Shown: piece by piece, positions 5,986-7,364 of the stretch
Layout of the letters: each line of letters starts with the position of its first letter
Numbering within the stretch: position 1 is the first letter of the stretch
NCBI GenBank assembly: GCA_020056155.1
Contig: JAGVII010000350.1
Span: forward strand, 1-7,364
DNA from: Afipia sp.
GTDB lineage: Bacteria; Pseudomonadota; Alphaproteobacteria; Rhizobiales; Xanthobacteraceae
DNA: 7,364 nt
Direction of reading: 5' to 3'
The notes under the pieces: model-generated
Seen by the model: the letters and a program-made list of their open reading frames with translations, nothing else
Database searches by the model: none
What the model was told of the DNA's origin: nothing
Position numbers and translations under genes: made by a program

Positions 5986-6417
5986 ATGGCGGACATGAAG
6001 GCGACCGATGACGCGGCGGCGACCGAGCAGGTCCGCCGTGTCGTCACGCGTTACGCCACGGCGTGGGCCGCCGGGGATTTTCCGACGATCCGTAACTGCT
6101 ATCATGAGCAATTCACGCTCTATTACGCGGGCAGCAATCCGCTGTCCGGCGTCCACAGGGGCAAGGCCGCATGCCTCGCGGTGCTCGAAGAATTTCGCAA
6201 GCGCACCCGCCGCAAGCTGCTCAGCGTCGATCACATCATGGCGGGTCCGGAGCGCGGCGCGGTTTTGGCCACCGAGCAATTCAGCCATGACGGCAAGACC
6301 ACGGACGTGCAGCGGCTGCTGGTGTATACGATTCTCGACGACCGGCTCCATGAGTGCTGGATCTACGATCAGGATCAGGCCCTGATCGATCAACTGCTTT
6401 CACAGGGAACGCCATGA
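5986..6417 (+). CDS. Small NTF2/SnoaL-like fold protein coupled to the dehalogenase
   Basis: A 143-residue protein resembling the nuclear transport factor 2 / SnoaL-like superfamily, an alpha+beta cone fold used by isomerases, dehydratases, epoxide hydrolases, dehydrochlorinases and many binding proteins. Seen: N-terminal helix [17 protein letters not shown] (16-32), with the usual Gly-Asp after the helix (Asp31); [20 protein letters not shown] (43-62), the typical strand and G-x-x-x-G-K/R turn; and the late strands [27 protein letters not shown] (105-131). There is no signal peptide or membrane segment. Its TGA overlaps the dehalogenase ATG (ATGA at 6414-6417), so the two are almost certainly translated together. 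LinA, the hexachlorocyclohexane dehydrochlorinase, has this fold, but its catalytic His73 has no evident counterpart here, so that activity is not supported. Function unknown. Confidence 0.85.
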   Translation: MADMKATDDAAATEQVRRVVTRYATAWAAGDFPTIRNCYHEQFTLYYAGSNPLSGVHRGKAACLAVLEEFRKRTRRKLLSVDHIMAGPERGAVLATEQFSHDGKTTDVQRLLVYTILDDRLHECWIYDQDQALIDQLLSQGTP

Positions 6418-7295
6418 CCGAACAGCCGCTTTCGAAAAAGTTCGTCGACGTGCTCGGCCGCCGCATGGCCTATCACGAGCGCGGCGAGGGCGCGCCGATC
6501 CTGTTCCTGCACGGCAACCCGACCTCGTCCTATCTCTGGCGCGATGTGATTCCCGAACTTGAAGGACAGGGCCGCCTGATCGCGCCGGACCTGATCGGCA
6601 TGGGGGATTCCGACAAGCTGCCCGACGTGACGCCGGATACCTATCGCTTCACCACCCATCGCGATCATCTCTGGGCCTTCATCGACGCGGTGATCGGCGG
6701 AAGCGAAAAAGTTCTGCTGGTCATTCACGACTGGGGCTCGGCGCTCGGCTTCGACTGGGCCAACCAGCATCGTGATCGCGTGCGCGGCATCGTTTACATG
6801 GAAGGCATCGTGCGGCCTGTCGCCGGCTGGGACGAATGGAGCGAGGCGGCGACGCCGGTGTTCCAGGGCTTCCGCTCCGACAAGGGCGAGCAGATGATCC
6901 TCGACCGCAACCTGTTCATCGAACGGGTGTTGCCCGGTTCGGTGCTGCGCAAGCTGTCGGACGCCGAGATGACGGAATACCGCAGGCCGTTTCTCAATCG
7001 GGAAGACCGCTGGCCGACGCTGACATGGCCGCGCCAGATTCCGATTGGCGGCGAGCCTGCCGATGTCGTCGCCATTGTCGATGCCTACGCCACATGGATG
7101 GCGCAGAACGATCTGCCGAAACTGTTCGTCAATGCCGAGCCCGGCGCAATCCTGATCGGCCAAGTGCGGGAGTTCTGCCGCGGCTGGAAGAATCAAACCG
7201 AGGTCACTGTTCCCGGCAGCCATTTCATTCAGGAAGATTCCGGTCCGGTGATCGGCCGCGCCATCGCGGGCTGGATCAGGGACAAGGGGGTCTAG
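6414..7295 (+). CDS. Haloalkane dehalogenase (alpha/beta hydrolase, LinB/DmbA-like, HLD-II type)
   Basis: A 293-residue alpha/beta hydrolase. The family hydrolyses a carbon-halogen bond to an alcohol plus halide through an Asp-linked alkyl ester, with no cofactor. The complete HLD-II catalytic pentad is visible: nucleophile Asp106 and halide-binding Trp107 in [14 protein letters not shown] (103-116), halide-binding Asn35 in [13 protein letters not shown] (31-43), acid Glu130 in YMEG (128-131), and base His270 in [11 protein letters not shown] (266-276). Other blocks ([11 protein letters not shown] at 59-69, [16 protein letters not shown] at 171-186, [20 protein letters not shown] at 201-220) match what I recall of LinB and mycobacterial DmbA more closely than Bradyrhizobium DbjA. 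Length is normal for the family, with no signal peptide. The start ATG overlaps the stop of the NTF2-like gene. An aldehyde- or epoxide-active relative is the main alternative, but Asn35/Trp107 argue for dehalogenase. The natural substrate is unknown. Confidence 0.93.
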   Translation: MTEQPLSKKFVDVLGRRMAYHERGEGAPILFLHGNPTSSYLWRDVIPELEGQGRLIAPDLIGMGDSDKLPDVTPDTYRFTTHRDHLWAFIDAVIGGSEKVLLVIHDWGSALGFDWANQHRDRVRGIVYMEGIVRPVAGWDEWSEAATPVFQGFRSDKGEQMILDRNLFIERVLPGSVLRKLSDAEMTEYRRPFLNREDRWPTLTWPRQIPIGGEPADVVAIVDAYATWMAQNDLPKLFVNAEPGAILIGQVREFCRGWKNQTEVTVPGSHFIQEDSGPVIGRAIAGWIRDKGV

Positions 7296-7323
7296 CGCGC
7301 GGAGCATTCCGCTTGTAGCTTGC

Positions 7324-7364
7324 CGTCATTGCGAGCCAACGGGTCCGGCTTCGCCGGCCCGATG
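7324..7364. repeat. Left part of another CGTCATTGCGAG-type repeat, cut by the window end
   Basis: CGTCATTGCGAG at 7324-7335 is identical to the left arm of the repeat at 2553. It is followed by a short hairpin with CCGGC (7345-7349) pairing to GCCGG (7353-7357), extended past one mismatch by GG/CC. The inner sequence differs from the 2553 copy, so this is a variant of the family. The matching right arm would lie beyond 7364. Confidence 0.65.

Noticed and set aside
4963..6393. 476-codon minus-strand open frame spanning three real genes and a repeat
   Set aside because: It crosses the repeat (reading it as a RKRGP...RLRGNE peptide) and has no family resemblance, while each part is covered by a well supported plus-strand gene.
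5986..6417. LinA-type dehydrochlorinase identity for the NTF2-like protein
   Set aside because: Only the general fold and the Asp after the first helix match. The LinA His73 position appears to be non-His here.
7299..7312. Possible intrinsic terminator after the dehalogenase gene
   Set aside because: The inverted repeat GCGGA/TCCGC is only 5 bp and is followed by TTGTAGC, not a T-run. Too weak to call.

Overview
The window is GC-rich and densely coding. All recognisable genes lie on the + strand. The protein types, the long antisense open frames typical of high GC, and interspersed palindromes of the CGTCATTGCGAG, CGTCATTCCGG and CATTCCCGC kinds point to an alphaproteobacterium, most likely Bradyrhizobium, Rhodopseudomonas, Afipia or a relative. 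That assignment is inference from family resemblance; no marker gene is present.

Layout. Bases 1-605 are the 3' part of a crotonase-superfamily gene whose start lies outside the window. It is followed 56 bases later by a feruloyl-CoA synthase-like acyl-CoA ligase (662-2539, GTG start). After a palindromic repeat come a short acyl-CoA dehydrogenase (2682-3809), a second palindromic repeat, a long acyl-CoA dehydrogenase (3932-5176) and, 5 bases later, a nitroreductase-family flavoprotein (5182-5874). A third palindromic repeat separates this block from a two-gene unit: a small NTF2/SnoaL-fold protein (5986-6417) whose stop overlaps the start of a LinB/DmbA-like haloalkane dehalogenase (6414-7295). 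A fourth, truncated repeat closes the window. No gap exceeds 300 bases, and I see no RNA gene, transposase, CRISPR array or convincing promoter or terminator.

How the genes may work together. The ligase would activate an aromatic (phenylpropenoid-type) acid to its CoA thioester. The two dehydrogenases look like the two unlike subunits of one alpha-beta enzyme: only the long one has a candidate catalytic Glu, and only the short one has the RxxFGxPI flavin-contact motif. The crotonase would act on an unsaturated acyl-CoA. This suggests a side-chain beta-oxidation block for phenylpropanoid or similar acids, with a flavin reductase of unknown role attached. The dehalogenase pair looks like a separate cassette.

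Points of most interest: the crotonase lacks both canonical catalytic glutamates; the dehydrogenase pair seems to share one composite active site; a 49-codon open frame runs through the first repeat and overlaps the flanking genes by 4 bases at both ends; and an NTF2-fold protein is translationally coupled to a complete haloalkane dehalogenase, recalling the folds of LinA and LinB.
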